Shown: positions 44,759-55,401, counted from the stretch's first letter. The stretch is 64,000 nucleotides of DNA from Ophiura sarsii (GCA_035610835.1 CM069446.1:48275625-48339624); one strand, 5' to 3'. Numbers and translations are program-made. The notes: generated by a model not told the origin, from the letters alone.

Positions 44759-45385
44759 TGTCAATTCTGTATTAAAAAGTGGTTTACATGCCATTTGTAT
44801 TTAGAATAACATTAAAAGAATCTAACAATTTGCAGGCGCTTTTTTCTTCTTCAACCTAAATGTAATCCGCAAGCATACCAAAATAATAAGGTGGTCTTAA
44901 AAAATAACAGAAAACACTTCGAGTCCGGACCGGGACGTACTTGGATCGCGTTCCCACTAGCGATTTAGTCCGGGTCCGGACTAGTCTATACTCTATTTGG
45001 CTTCCACCGGACAGTGACGTAACTAACAGGTGCAGCTTTTACGCACGCGCATGTATGTTCCGTCTTTCAACGCTCGTGTGTATACGCCAGTGCCTCGAGT
45101 AGACGCGCGCATTATGAGCTATTATGGCTGCAATTAGTAGAATACGCAGTTACGTCACTGTCTCATGATGGCCAAATAGACTATAGAAAACTCTGGAATT
45201 TTGTTTTTTGTGGGAACATGGCCTTAGTGTTGGTTGTTTTATTCCAAGATCCACTATTCTGAATTGGGAGTGCTAACATTGAGAATAAGTTGCTGAGCTC
45301 ATTATCCTGAAAATAAAACTCAATCTTTTTATGTTATTCTAAATACAAATGGCATGTAAACCACTTTTTAATACAGAATTGACAT
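44759..45385. mobile_element. Large inverted-repeat element with nested insertions
   Basis: TCAATTCTGTATTAAAAAGT and the following GGTTTACATGCCATTTGTAT at 44759-44800 are exactly repeated in complement at about 45340-45383. Inside lies a member of the GTTCCCACATAA family (about 44890-45228, right end GGGAACATGGCCTTA), which itself carries a GTGACGTAA-type element (44986-45186). Confidence 0.8.
44986..45186. mobile_element. GTGACGTAA-type inverted-repeat element, copy 1
   Basis: Begins CTATACTCTATTTGG and CAGTGACGTAA, ends TTACGTCACTG...GGCCAAATAGACTATAG. No coding sequence. Copies 2 and 3 are at 46457-47014 and 47015-47240. Confidence 0.85.
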
Positions 45386-45401
45386 TGTAATATGAATTTA
45401 A

Positions 45402-45726
45402 AGGTATAATGTGATCTTATCAGGTGACACCCTCAATCTTTGAATAAATCCTCAATTCTTTGGAAAAAAATGGAAGCAAATTTTCTTGCAGATACATTTC
45501 TGATCATAAATATATTTTAGTTACAGAGCGATATGATTCCTAATTACCTCAAAATCATAGTTTTAGAGTGAATTTAGACTAAAATAAGTTGTCGGCGCAA
45601 ACTCCAACAGTTTAGAATCGTATCGCCCTGTAACTTGGAATGTATGTACGATTTATGATCAGAAATGTAAATCTGCTTCCAATTTTTTTTCAGGATTGAG
45701 GGCGTCCTGGTAAAGATCACATATAT
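45402..45726. mobile_element. TTAA element, diverged copy of the 374-bp family
   Basis: TTAA at 45398-45401 and 45727-45730. The start AGGTATAATGTGATCTTATC and the end GGTAAAGATCACATATAT are imperfect inverted ends. Internal landmarks CTGATCATAAATATAT, ACCTCAAAATCAT and TGTAACTTGGAATGTATGTA match the 43-kb copy. The centre is diverged. Confidence 0.85.
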
Positions 45727-46049
45727 TTAAACTAAAAGGAAACTATTAGGTGGTAGACTGGTGTGGGGGCGGCATATTCCCTCTCATTACCATTTTCTGT
45801 CATAGTATATTATTAAGTCGGGCCTATACAAAATTGGAATCTCATTTCAGGGAAATATGGCATTGGGAGGAAAATTTTAGTTCTGTAATTAAAGAAAATA
45901 TAAAAAATGATCATGTTCTGTGCCCCGTTTCATAATGGGTACACGTCAACGGAATAAGCTGCGAAATGTAATAATGGGGCAGCTAACATGACATTTGCCA
46001 TAATATGGCGGATGATTTCCTCTTTTTGAAGGAAATTCAAAAAAGAGCA

Positions 46050-46410
46050 ATTTATATTCCAGATTCTGGACTGTACTAGTATCTTCAGATACTGGAACAC
46101 CCAGAATCGTTCGATATTGGTATAAAATCAGTGTTTTCCTGTATCGGTTGATATACTAGCACGTAATTTATGAAATGTTTCCGTATCGGGCAATCGTTCA
46201 ATACTGGGATAAATCGCACGGGTAGCATGTGTAGGCTTACTAGTATCGATTGATACTGGAACATAAAAACGTTCCAGTATCACTCGATACTGGACCAGTC
46301 TGGTTCCAGTATCGACCGACCCTGGAACATAACATTGTACCAGTATCAAGTGATTCTGGCAACTTCTATGTTCCAGTATTGAATGATAACATTGTACCAG
46401 TATCTGGGAC
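46050..46410. repeat. Cluster of GATACTGGAAC / GTTCCAGTATC motifs
   Basis: About ten occurrences of GATACTGG or its complement CCAGTATC, often extended to GATACTGGAAC or GTTCCAGTATC, on both strands in 360 bp with variable spacing. It is an irregular palindromic repeat cluster rather than a tandem array. Confidence 0.75.
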
Positions 46411-46456
46411 CGAAGTACATTTTTGGAAATTATTCCTATTGCTGCGAAATGTGTCC

Positions 46457-47014
46457 CTATACTCTATTTGGCTTCCTCTGGACAGTGACATAATTTAACC
46501 GTAGTTGCACCTTTTACGCACGCGTATGTATCTTTTGTTTTTCAACGCTTGTGTGTATCAGGGGTCGCATTCTGATGCGTCTGCGCGTCCTAGACCTCTC
46601 ACTTTCTAATAGTGACGCGTCAGGTTTCAAATTGGAAAGACTTGCGGGTCCCGATCAAAATTGAAGGGACCCCTTAAATTTGACGATGTATGGAAATGGA
46701 AACCTTAAGAAATTCTGTAAATTACATATCCATCCTTTGCTCACAATCTAAATTCATTAAAACTCCCCGTAAAAAAGTAATATTTTCGAATACCCAAACT
46801 TCAGGACCCCTCAATTTCTTGGGGGACCCCTTAAATTTGTTTTTTGAAGTCCTACGGGGTCCTGAAAAATGTCATGGGACCTCGCACATTTTTGATCCAG
46901 TGCTATCCCTGGTGTGTATACGCCAGCGCCTCGAGTTATCGCGTGCGTTATGAGCTGCAATTAGTAGAATACGCAGTTACGTCACTGTCTCGTGATGGCC
47001 AAATTAGACTATAG
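46457..47014. mobile_element. GTGACGTAA-type element, copy 2, split by a hAT-type insertion
   Basis: CTATACTCTATTTGGCTTCC at the left and CACTGTCTCGTGATGGCC...GACTATAG at the right match copy 1. The body is interrupted at 46559-46911 by a separate element with an 8-bp target duplication. Confidence 0.88.
46559..46911. mobile_element. 353-bp hAT-type non-autonomous element
   Basis: Flanked by perfect 8-bp direct repeats GTGTGTAT (46551-46558 and 46912-46919). Ends CAGGGGTCGCA and TGCTATCCCTG are short imperfect inverted repeats. An 8-bp duplication with CAGGG-type ends is diagnostic of the hAT superfamily. Uninterrupted copy 1 (44986-45186) confirms the pre-insertion sequence. No coding capacity. 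Confidence 0.9.
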
Positions 47015-47240
47015 CCCCCATTCTTTTTGGCGGCTTGGCCATCACAACGGTGACGTAACTGTGTTTCTACTAATTGCAGCATATAGAGCGCACCTACTGG
47101 AGGCGCTGGCGTACACGTATATACACACACGTGCGTTGAAAGACGGAAGATACATACGCGTAACGCGTACACGTAAAAGCTGCGCCTGTTATGTTACGTC
47201 CGGGGTAACGTCACTGTCCAGAGAGCTAAATGGAGTATAG
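47015..47240. mobile_element. GTGACGTAA-type element, copy 3, inverted
   Basis: Lies back-to-back with copy 2 in opposite orientation: TTGGCCATCACAACGGTGAC near the left, CAGTGACGTTACCCCGG in complement and GAGTATAG at the right end. Internal landmarks (AAAGACGGAAGATACATACG, TGCAGC) match the others. Confidence 0.85.
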
Positions 47241-48424
47241 TGGAAAGGACTTGTTGAATTGAATGACTGCGTTATTTTCAAATTTACATTTTACGCAATT
47301 TGTTTGTTTTTCCAGGACCATGTAAAGAGTAAAAAGTGTGGCTAAACAAAATATAACATATGCTGATAGGCGTGTAAAGCATCTATTCGGTACTAAAATA
47401 GCCTAATACTAGGGGGTCCTAATTATTAGATTTTAGGCATGTTGCGTCTTTAAAAAAATTATAAGAAAATTATAAAATTAAAGCCAAAATTACTTCTTGG
47501 CGTAGAAACTCTAAATTACTATTTACGACCTGATTATCGCACATTTAAATTAATAGCATGGTTTCATACATGAAAATTGGTTCGGTTTATCAAGAAGCCC
47601 GATTTTATTCATTTTACAGGTATTTTCGGATGGATTGTTTCGAGATAATTTTCAATAGGTCGCGAAATTTTACCGTGTATAAATGAATCGCAAAGCTGCC
47701 GAATTTTGAAGCCTTTTGACATCGTCCCAACTTTTAGACGCAAATATTATGAAAACGTACAATTTTTAATTTTGGGCAAATGCGGAATAAGGTTTGGATT
47801 AATGTTATTTAATGAATTCTGAAGTTTTGCGATTCCTTTCTAAGGAATTTTCGCCAGTCAAACGGAGGTCCGTTCGTTACGATGTCTGAAACTCAAATGA
47901 CGTCAGCTCCATTGATTCGAGCGATAATATGGTATGTTCGCAATGCATTGTGGGTCATAGTTCTTTGCTGCTGTTGCTCCTCCTATACCAGTTGCAGTGG
48001 TGCCTGTAAGCCCAAGCTTAGAGAAGAGTTGTGTCTTGGTCTTCGATCAGACAACACAAGCAGTCGAGTCTTGGCAGTAGCCAAGGTCAGTTGTAGTTGG
48101 CTCTTCAATGAGGCGACAAGGCGGTGGTTTTCGGCACCACTCAACGGTATGATTAAATACTAACTCTCGTAGGTCGGAATCTATGTGTGGAGATTACCGA
48201 GCCTAAGCCAATAAAGCAGTAACATGAATAAATAAGAAGTCGTTAAGTGTTCAATATGTGTGGAGTTCCGAGCCCAGACATTCTGTAGATATTCAGTTAG
48301 GATGGTAGTTTAAAAGGAAGAACGCCGTGCTACTGACAATCTCACACACTCCCTTATTTGGTTTCTTCCAAACTGAATATAAAATGAGGTAAAGTATCTT
48401 ACATGTAAATTCATTTAACCGCAG
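47241..48424. other. Stretch without supported genes
   Basis: About 1.2 kb. A plus-strand frame at 47882-48163 (94 codons, Cys-rich near residues 30-45) begins with ATG but has no recognisable domain or gene context. No repeats recognised. Confidence 0.4.
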
Positions 48425-48427
48425 CGC

Positions 48428-48546
48428 AGTGGCGTACCCAGAGGGGGGCCGTCGGTACCTTTCTGATTTTGACCATGCGATTTTTTTTTCGGGTTTTGAG
48501 GATAACGTCACTTCTACCCCGCCCCCCCCCCCCCCCCCCCCCCAAC
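48428..48546. repeat. CAGTGGCGTA-type repeat end with poly(C)
   Basis: CAGTGGCGTACCCAGAGGGG at the left and a run of about 20 C at 48522-48543. It resembles the termini at 1680, 1914 and 34666. Confidence 0.5.
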
Positions 48547-48974
48547 TTAGTGCTGAGTTTTACGAACATTGATTGATTTTAAATTATAAGGCTTAATATT
48601 ATTAAGCTTATCCGTTTTACATAAAAAATCTACCTTCTTTTGCATGAGCCGTTGCGTTGGTGAGGTGCCGTGATTATTATTATTAACTAACCGGTCTCTA
48701 AGTTCGAGCTAAAAACTGGGGCAATGTCGTGTTCTCTGCCCAGTGGGCGGAAGTGACGTTTTTTGAACCCCTAGGTTACTGAAAAATAAATCGGGGCTGA
48801 AATGACGATATTTGTGCTGCGCCCTCTCGTGGCATTTGTTACGTACGATATGAAATTAGCTAGTAACAATGATGGCGCACTGTGAATAAGCGCAATTATT
48901 TAACCGTCGGGGAGCAGGATACTACATTGTATACGATTGTCGATATTATTAGATTGAGTTGATACACTCTAAAA

Positions 48975-49350
48975 AGTGTTTCATAAATAAATAGCAATAA
49001 ACGAAAATTATACAGTATGAGTGACAATTGTGAATAACTCGTTTTAAGGACAGTTTGTTTTGATCCTTATATATTATATAGTCGTGTCTCATGCCCAGGT
49101 CTATGGAAAAATTGAATATTTTATATGGGCACTGCTTTGGTGCCCAGTGCCCATGTTAAATGTTCTAATTTCCCATAGACCTGGGCATGAGACACGACTA
49201 TATATAATAGGTTAAAAGCAAACTGTCTTTAAGCACTAAATATTGTTTCATAAATAAATAGCAATAATCGAAAATTCATACAGTATAATGAGTGACAATT
49301 GTGAATAATTCGTTTTAAGGACAGTTTGTTTTGATCCTTATATATATATA
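48975..49350. repeat. Direct repeat pair flanking a hairpin element
   Basis: About 103 bp at 48975-49076 (GTTTCATAAATAAATAGCAA...GACAGTTTGTTTTGATCC) is repeated at 49242-49350. Between them lies a perfect-armed hairpin (49075-49206). Confidence 0.88.
49075..49206. mobile_element. Short palindromic element with about 32-bp arms
   Basis: TATATAGTCGTGTCTCATGC continuing CCAGGTCTATGG is the complement of 49172-49206 (CCATAGACCTGGGCATGAGA...). The loop (about 65 bp) contains a second small inverted repeat, TGGGCAC/GTGCCCA. TATA borders both sides. It looks like a minimal foldback element. Confidence 0.85.
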
Positions 49351-49379
49351 TTGCGTAAGGATTGGGTGGTGGTGACAGG

Positions 49380-49820
49380 TGAAAGCTTGCCCGGCTTTTC
49401 TTCCCGCTTTTCTTCTTTCTCATAGCCTTCAGTGCTTTGCGTTTTCGGCCAGCAGTCTTTCCACGGTCATCTGCTTCAGGCTCACTCTCGGTCACTGGTA
49501 CCCAACCGGTTGGGCGACCACGGTTAGCTGAGTATTAGTGCGCTGTGTCGGGTCGGGCCGTGTTGAGGAAGCGGTGGAATGCTCTGGGAAATGCACCGTT
49601 TGTGTCGGGGACTCATCAGCGTCTGAGATGGATGTTTTTTTCACGATCACTACTGACGGTGACAACGGATGGTTATGTGCCTCTGGCGGTGTAGGACTCA
49701 GGGCGACGACCCGGGCTGCGGCACCGCGGGCGGCGATGGCAGCGAGTGTCTCTGTGAATTCTACCTCATCACCCGAGGACGGTATGTATTCCACCTCTAC
49801 CAGATCATCTGTACGGTATA
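49380..49820 (-). pseudogene. Decayed coding fragment with NLS- and AT-hook-like stretches
   Basis: On the minus strand one frame reads DDLVEVEYIPSSGDEVEFTE and onward as a Ser/Thr/Pro-rich segment, and a second frame continues as RGRPTGWVPVTESEPEADD and GRKRKALKAMRKKKSGKKSR. The switch near 49510-49530 implies a frameshift or unrecognised splice. TTTTTCTATACCGTACAG just before DDLVEV (about 49812) could be a splice acceptor. RGRP resembles an AT-hook core and the Lys/Arg run a nuclear localisation signal. No family is assigned. The minus-strand frame at 55402-55650 starts its conserved-looking part with a similar DLVEV phrase, but the likeness is short. Confidence 0.35.
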
Positions 49821-49829
49821 GAAAAATGA

Positions 49830-50460
49830 TTTATGATTGCCCTTTTTTATTGTGTGAAAGTAGTAATGGCGAGCGTAGCGAGCGGAAATTGTGTCATATT
49901 TTAAACATTTTGGGTGGTTTTGTGAGTCTTTATAACCCAAACAAGTTAGCCTACATTCTGAGCAGAAACGTATAATCCAGTAAAACATTCTACTTTTGTG
50001 AGCATTAGTGCAAAGCTGAGTCGAGGTGAAAAGCATGCAAAAAATTATATTTTTTTAAATCATAAAATTGGATTTTGTTACATTATACACCCGTGGCTCT
50101 AATTTCTTGACCATTGATGATTATATTAATGTTTTTCCACCACATCATCCGAGGCACAGAAAAGATGTGCTGTCCAGAAGTCGTCTCATAGTAACAAATG
50201 TTGAAGTTGATAGGTTTTAATAAAATATGCGCAAATCGCAGAAAAAAATTGCATTTTCACTCCAAAATAATCTCTAAAATCACCTCAATCACAACCGTCT
50301 GTATAGTTTTAAAAAAAGTTACACAACCCCCCCTGTTTAAGAATAAAAAGTAACATAACCCCCCCCCCCCCCCCTTCAACATATGAAAGTTACATGACCC
50401 CCCTATAGTTTACCCAACCGCCCTCCAGCATAAATAATGAACGGTCCCTAAGTGCTGTTG
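49830..50460. repeat. Dispersed repeat, copy 2 (inverse of 4130-4920)
   Basis: Reverse complement of the repeat near 4.1-4.9 kb, without the TTAA element. Includes GCGAGCGTAGCGAGC, CATAAAATTGGATTTTGTTA, CGTGGCTCTAATTTCTTGAC, a 16-C tract at about 50347 and ends AACGGTCCCTAAG. Confidence 0.75.
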
Positions 50461-50504
50461 AACTATACTGTCACGAAGCATCTAAAATTATTATCCTATG
50501 TCCA

Positions 50505-50815
50505 TCTAATGTGAATAAGTGTTGCCAAAATGGCTCAAACGCCCTTTATTTACCAACAACTTTTTGATCCCCCCCCCCCCCCCCCCCCCTTTGGGCAATT
50601 TGAAACTTTTTTGGACCCCCCACAGTTTTGGCCAACCACCCCCCCCCCCCACCCCACACACCAAAGTATTTCTGAACACTCCCTTACTGTTGTAAATGGT
50701 TGTACGTTTAATCATGTTAATAGGTAATAAAGGCGAGTGCTAAAGGAATAAAACCAAACAAACCTGTTAAGGGAGTGTTCAGAAATACTTTGATGGGGGG
50801 GGGCGTCTAAAAAGT
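50505..50815. repeat. Poly(C)/poly(G) dispersed repeats with inverted ends
   Basis: Two C-rich tracts (about 50571-50590 and 50638-50650) are followed by CAAAGTATTTCTGAACACTC (50663), which is inverted at 50769 (GGGAGTGTTCAGAAATACTT). Related to the repeat at 34265. Open frames here encode Pro or Gly homopolymers and are not genes. Confidence 0.65.
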
Positions 50816-50844
50816 TTCAAGTTGAAAAAAAGGGGGGGACCAAA

Positions 50845-51738
50845 CATACATACATACATACATACAAGGCATTTATAGGGCGCCATTTCATATAGATCAC
50901 GGCGCCGTGATGATGGTAAACAAATATGAAAAGAAGCGAAGAGAAAAAAGCAAACTAAAACAATGCGGAAGGGCTATTGAGGGAACAAGTAGGTTTTGAG
51001 ACCCTTCTTGAAACTAAAAACAGATGTAGCAGAACGAAGTTCTGATGGTAACGAGTTCCAAAGTGTGGGTACAGAGAGTGAGAAACTCCTGTTAAAAGCG
51101 GATTTCAGACCTTTATAATGATATTTTGGCACGGCGAGGCGCGAAGTGTCTAAGGCTGAACGTAAACCGGAACGGCTTTGTTCATACCGCGGGATTGATG
51201 AGGTGATATAATTTGGACCAGACCCATTCAGACATTTGTATACATATAGAAACATTTTGTACAGGATACGCTGCTTCACGGGAAGCCAGTGCAATTGTTG
51301 CAAATACTGGCTGGCATGGTCACTCTTTGAAGCACGACAAATTAATTTTACGCTCCAGTTTTGTAAGCGTTGCAGTTTCATGATGTATTTTGAGTTAGTA
51401 CCAGTTAATAATACATTACCATAGTCAAGACGTGATAGTACAAGAGATCGAACTATGTGGTTGCAGGTGTCATTATCAAGAAAGCGACGGATGCGACTAA
51501 TATTGCGTAGGTGAAAAGTGACATTCTTTGACAGAGAAACAATATGTGGCGCCAGACTCATCACATCATCAAAAATAACACCTAGATTTCTGACGCTTTT
51601 GGAAGGGCGGATGATATCATCACCAATACTAAAGGCTTACATCAGGCATCCAGCGTTTATTGTGAAGGGATGTAATAACCAGAAATTCGGTCTTGTCATT
51701 ATTTAATTTCAAGAAATTAAATGTCATCCATGTTCTGA
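50845..51738 (-). mobile_element. 5'-truncated LINE (L2/CR1-like), 3' end plus ORF2 C-terminus
   Basis: Minus-strand element flanked by GACCAAA on both sides (50838-50844 and 51739-51745). The 3' end is GCGCCCTATAAATGCC followed by a (TATG)n tail, a CR1/L2-style 3' terminus. The ORF2 C-terminal coding is at 50974-51720. The neighbouring tandem repeat copy at 51904 shows the unoccupied target sequence, which supports the duplication. Confidence 0.85.
50974..51720 (-). pseudogene. LINE ORF2 C-terminal region
   Basis: Reads NNDKTEFLVITS, then after one frameshift near 51637 SVRNLGVIFD, DYGNVLLTGTNSKYIMKLQR, LHWLPVKQRILYKMFLYVYK and PTLWNSLPSELR before the stop at 50974. These are standard phrases downstream of the RT domain in CR1/L2-type LINEs (LGV.FD, LDYGN.L, LHWLPV..RI.YK, LWN.LP). 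The RT catalytic core is missing through 5' truncation, and the single frameshift shows it is inactive. Confidence 0.92.
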
Positions 51739-52055
51739 GACCAAAAAGTTATGTTAAGTGCTAGATTTAATGTTGTCTGCAGACAGTTAAAACTCTGGAA
51801 ATTAGTGTGGTCACTAAGTATCCAGGTTTGGAAGTATTTGTATGGGGGTGCTATACATTTGTAAGTCTTCACCACTACGGTGTGGGGTAAAAAAGGGGGG
51901 GGGGACCAAAAAGTTATGTTAAGTGCTAGATTTAATGTTGTCTGCAGACAGTTAAAACTCTGGAAATTAGTGTGGTCACTAAGTATCCAGGTTTGGAAGT
52001 ATTTGTATGGGGGTGCTATACATTTGTAAGTCTTCACCACTACGGTGTGGGGTCA
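51739..52055. repeat. Tandem duplication of a 165-bp unit
   Basis: GACCAAAAAGTTATGTTAAG through CACCACTACGGTGTGGGGT occurs at 51739-51888 and 51904-52053, separated by an A/G tract. The copies appear identical by eye. Confidence 0.93.
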
Positions 52056-52375
52056 AGGGGCCCTCCAGGGGCGAAGCCCTTGGGGTAGGAGCCCCTGAAG
52101 CTGTTGGGTTTTAGCATGTTTGAATGGCCTAGAAAACTTTTCTAGGCCATTCAAACATGCTAAAACCAGAAAAGCTCTCCTTGCTATGAATATTTACATT
52201 TATTTTGTAATAAACTTTGACTTGGTTCAGAGACAGTATGGGTTCAGGGGGCAAACCCCCATAAAGCTGTTGGGTTTTAGAACGTTTGAATGGCCTAGGA
52301 AAGCTCTTCCTTGCTATATGAATATTTACATTTATTTTTAATAAACTTTGGCTTGGTTCATTGTCATAAACACTC
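52056..52375. repeat. Short repeat block with hairpin, two related copies
   Basis: AAGCTGTTGGGTTTTAGMAY and GTTTGAATGGCCTAG recur at about 52097 and 52263, each followed by CTTGCTATRTGAATATTTAC and AATAAACTTTG. In the first copy the motif also appears inverted at once (GGCCATTCAAACATGCTAAA), forming a hairpin. Confidence 0.8.
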
Positions 52376-52384
52376 TAAAATACG

Positions 52385-53365
52385 AGAGACACTATATGAA
52401 AGATGAAAAAACTACAACGTGCGAAGCGCGCAAAAAAAAATCAATTTTTATAAATGAAATGGTCCAGAAAACGTTCCTGAAGCCATCTTGTTTATGCTTG
52501 AATAATTAAATATTGTACACAATTTTACGCGCGAAAGGCGCAAAAATTACCAGTGTTTTAACTACAATGGTCATGAAAACGTTCCTGAAAGCATCTTGCT
52601 ATGCTTGAATAATTAACATTGAGACTAATACGTGCGAAGCGCGCCCAAATTTCCACTTTTTACTAAAATGGTCCAGAAAACGTTCCTAAAGCCATCTGGA
52701 TATGATTGAATAATGAGATATTGAACATAATTATGCGCGAAGCGCGCAAAATAATTCCAGTTTTTCTAACTAAAATGGTCCAGAAAAAGTTCCTGAAGCC
52801 ATCTTGTTATTAATAATTAAATGCAAAAATTACCTGTGTTTTAACTAAATTGGTCATGAAAACGTTCCTGAAACCATCTTGTTATGCTTGAATAATTAAT
52901 ATTGAAACTATTGAAAAAAATTCCACTTTTTGAAACGAAAATGGTCCAGAAAACGTTCTTAAAGCCATTTTGTTATTGAATAATGAAATAGTGAACATAA
53001 TTATGCGCGAAGCGCGCAAATATTTGCAGTTTTAACTAAAATGGTCCAGAAAAGTTCCTGAAGCCATCTTGTTATGCTTGAATAGTTAAATATTGAATGT
53101 CCAGTTTTTTAAATAAAATGGTCCAGAAAACTTTCCTGAAGCCATCTTGTTATGCTTGAATAATAAAACATTGAAACTAATATGTTTGAAGCGTGCAAAA
53201 AATCCCGTTTTTTCATCTAAAATATTCCTGAAGCCATCTTGTTATGCTTGAATAATTAACATTAAAACCAATACGCGCAAAAATCTCCATTTTATTAAAC
53301 TACGCTTGAATAATTAACATTGAAACTAATACGCGCGAAGCGCGCAAAAAAATCAAGTTTGTTAA
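52385..53365. repeat. Degenerate array with GCGCGAAGCGCGC and ATGGTCCAGAAAACGTTCCT
   Basis: About nine units of roughly 90-120 bp. Typical order: ATGGTCCAGAAAACGTTCCT, GAAGCCATCTTGTTATGCTT, GAATAATTAAATATTGAA, ATACGCGCGAAGCGCGCAAA. The palindromic GCGCGAAGCGCGC is kept in some units and lost in others. Confidence 0.9.
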
Positions 53366-53389
53366 CTAATATTGGACTGACGCTATATT

Positions 53390-53599
53390 TTTTCAAACAT
53401 CTTAAAATCTTAGTGATTTTTGCAAGATTTTGCTAGCTTTAAAAACATAAAGTGATGTTTAACATCACTGTTTGGTCCATAATATCAATATCATATCATA
53501 ATCGACCATTTTAACGGATTTGTGTTGTCATTTTGAAAATGGTTTTCAAGGGGAAAGGGTTCATATAGGAGCATGTACGAATAACTGCCCCCCCCCCCC

Positions 53600-53640
<41 letters not shown>

Positions 53641-53806
53641 TCCACCCATCACACACACACACACCCACTGACTGTCAGAGGAGAGAAATACTTGACTTTG
53701 GTATATCAAATTGGTGTGTAATACCCGTTTTATACCAGTTGTCTTTTTTCGGAAAATTGTTTTCTTAAGGGAAAAGGTCTATATAGGAGCATGCACGAAT
53801 TATACC

Positions 53807-53837
<31 letters not shown>

Positions 53838-53985
53838 CACACCGCTCTCACTGTCAGAGGTGAGAATACATGACTTTGGTCATATTAAATCTAAGGGGGT
53901 GTTGTGCACCTCTTAATTTTTTATTGGACTGACAATGTATATTTTTTCAAAAATCTTAAAATCTTAGGGGGTCCCTCAAAAAGAC
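53390..53985. repeat. Two-copy duplication, each with a poly(C) core
   Basis: TCATATAGGAGCATGTACGA then poly(C) then ACTGTCAGAGGAGAGAAATA at 53559-53700 is repeated with changes at 53771-53872. The first C tract (53588-53638) is about 48 C with one T. A phrase TATTTTTTCAAAMATCTTAA also occurs at both borders. A (CA)n run sits at 53650. Confidence 0.85.
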
Positions 53986-53988
53986 CAT

Positions 53989-54010
53989 GGGGGGGGGGGG
54001 GGGGGGGGGC
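53989..54010. repeat. Poly(G) tract of about 20
   Basis: Uninterrupted G run. Opposite strand polarity to the poly(C) tracts just upstream. Confidence 0.95.
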
Positions 54011-55400
54011 AGTAGCATCCCATTCCCAGGGGCTTGTAAAGTATCCGTGATCTGGAAGTTGGTCTAATTAACTTGTAATTACTCCGAATGATTTATTATG
54101 CATTTTCTACCAATGAAATAAATTAGGCCACTGATAACAACAAGCGATGATTGGATCAAACATTAATTAATATCATAGGCCTATAATAGTATTGATGAAA
54201 TCAAAATACAGAATTTAATATTAAATCCTTATTCCAAACATACATTAGCTATCAGCAGCCAGCAGCGGTTACATGACTCCAAGCATGACCTTGCATAGTG
54301 CTCTGGCGCGCGCGCGCGAGCGTGAGGTGTTGACAGTTCAGTCAGGGATACTATTAATTTTGGGATAGGAAAGTCGTATACTAACACACGTAGCGAAAAC
54401 GGGGCCGTTTGCATAAATTACATAAATTATGGTAATCATCGGAATGTGTCGATGACCGGCGTTGAACGCGTTTAACAGTGTTTAACCAGGTTTAACGTAA
54501 TATTTGGTCAGCATAGGTTTGAGGGCGTTGTGGATTTAAACAAACGACGGTGGCCACGCGAAACCTAAATGTTGAATACGTAATGAATAAGGTGAATAAC
54601 ACGTATCGCGAATGTTAATCTTATCATTTTGACAAATTCTGACATAATTAGAAGAATTGTCATCGTTAACCGGGCGATGACTGTTAATAATAATTCAAAA
54701 TAGTGCACTCCCGTTGACATATTGGGTCGTCTGAGAGACGCGTGGCCAGAGTCGTGTCGTCTGCTACAATCACGCCTGATCAGTATAGCGCCACCAGTTC
54801 TATGCTGACCAAACTTTCATTTAAAAGTGGACCCGATCGGCAAGCTCACTGGCACACCCCTGGTTCAGTCCCACATTGTTGATAAATGTGATGGTCCATA
54901 TATGGAGTGTAATCATGTATGATGTCATGTCGGTGACTGGCTCTTACGCACAGTGGGGGGTATAGTTCCAAAACTGTAGGACTACTCCACGAGTTCGGTT
55001 CTCGGGTTGGTCGGTTCTCGGATGGGGAGCATTTTTTCTAGTATTAGTATAGATAGAGTAGTCCTAAAGGTAGGACTAGGTGTACTCTGGCACAACACTA
55101 CAAACAACCTCGTTGTTTTCTTCAAACATCTAGCATCCCCTGATGTACCGGTAAATGTTACATGTGAATATTTAAAGATACACTCGGTTCTCAATTCCCC
55201 CTAGAATATCATGATGATGATAATAAGAAATGAGAGTACTAGAGTTAACATTTTGAAAAGTGTTTTATGTTAAATATGATTTAAAAATTGATATATTGAT
55301 ACAAATTTCTTGATTTAAAATAATTTTATTCAATACAAAATGTCTTTCATGTGGAAAGTTAAGGGCATCAATGTGTTCATTGCAAAATGTTTAATTAATA
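54011..55400. other. Stretch without supported genes
   Basis: About 1.4 kb. A short (GC)n run at about 54306-54319. A pair of CGGTTCTCGG phrases at 54994 and 55012. No recognisable gene or element. Confidence 0.4.
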
Positions 55401-55401
55401 T

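Noticed and set aside
47882..48163. 94-codon plus-strand frame starting with ATG
   Set aside because: No recognisable domain, no splice or promoter support, and composition not clearly coding.
53491..53768. Poly-Gly and poly-Pro frames
   Set aside because: Translations of a poly(C) tract.
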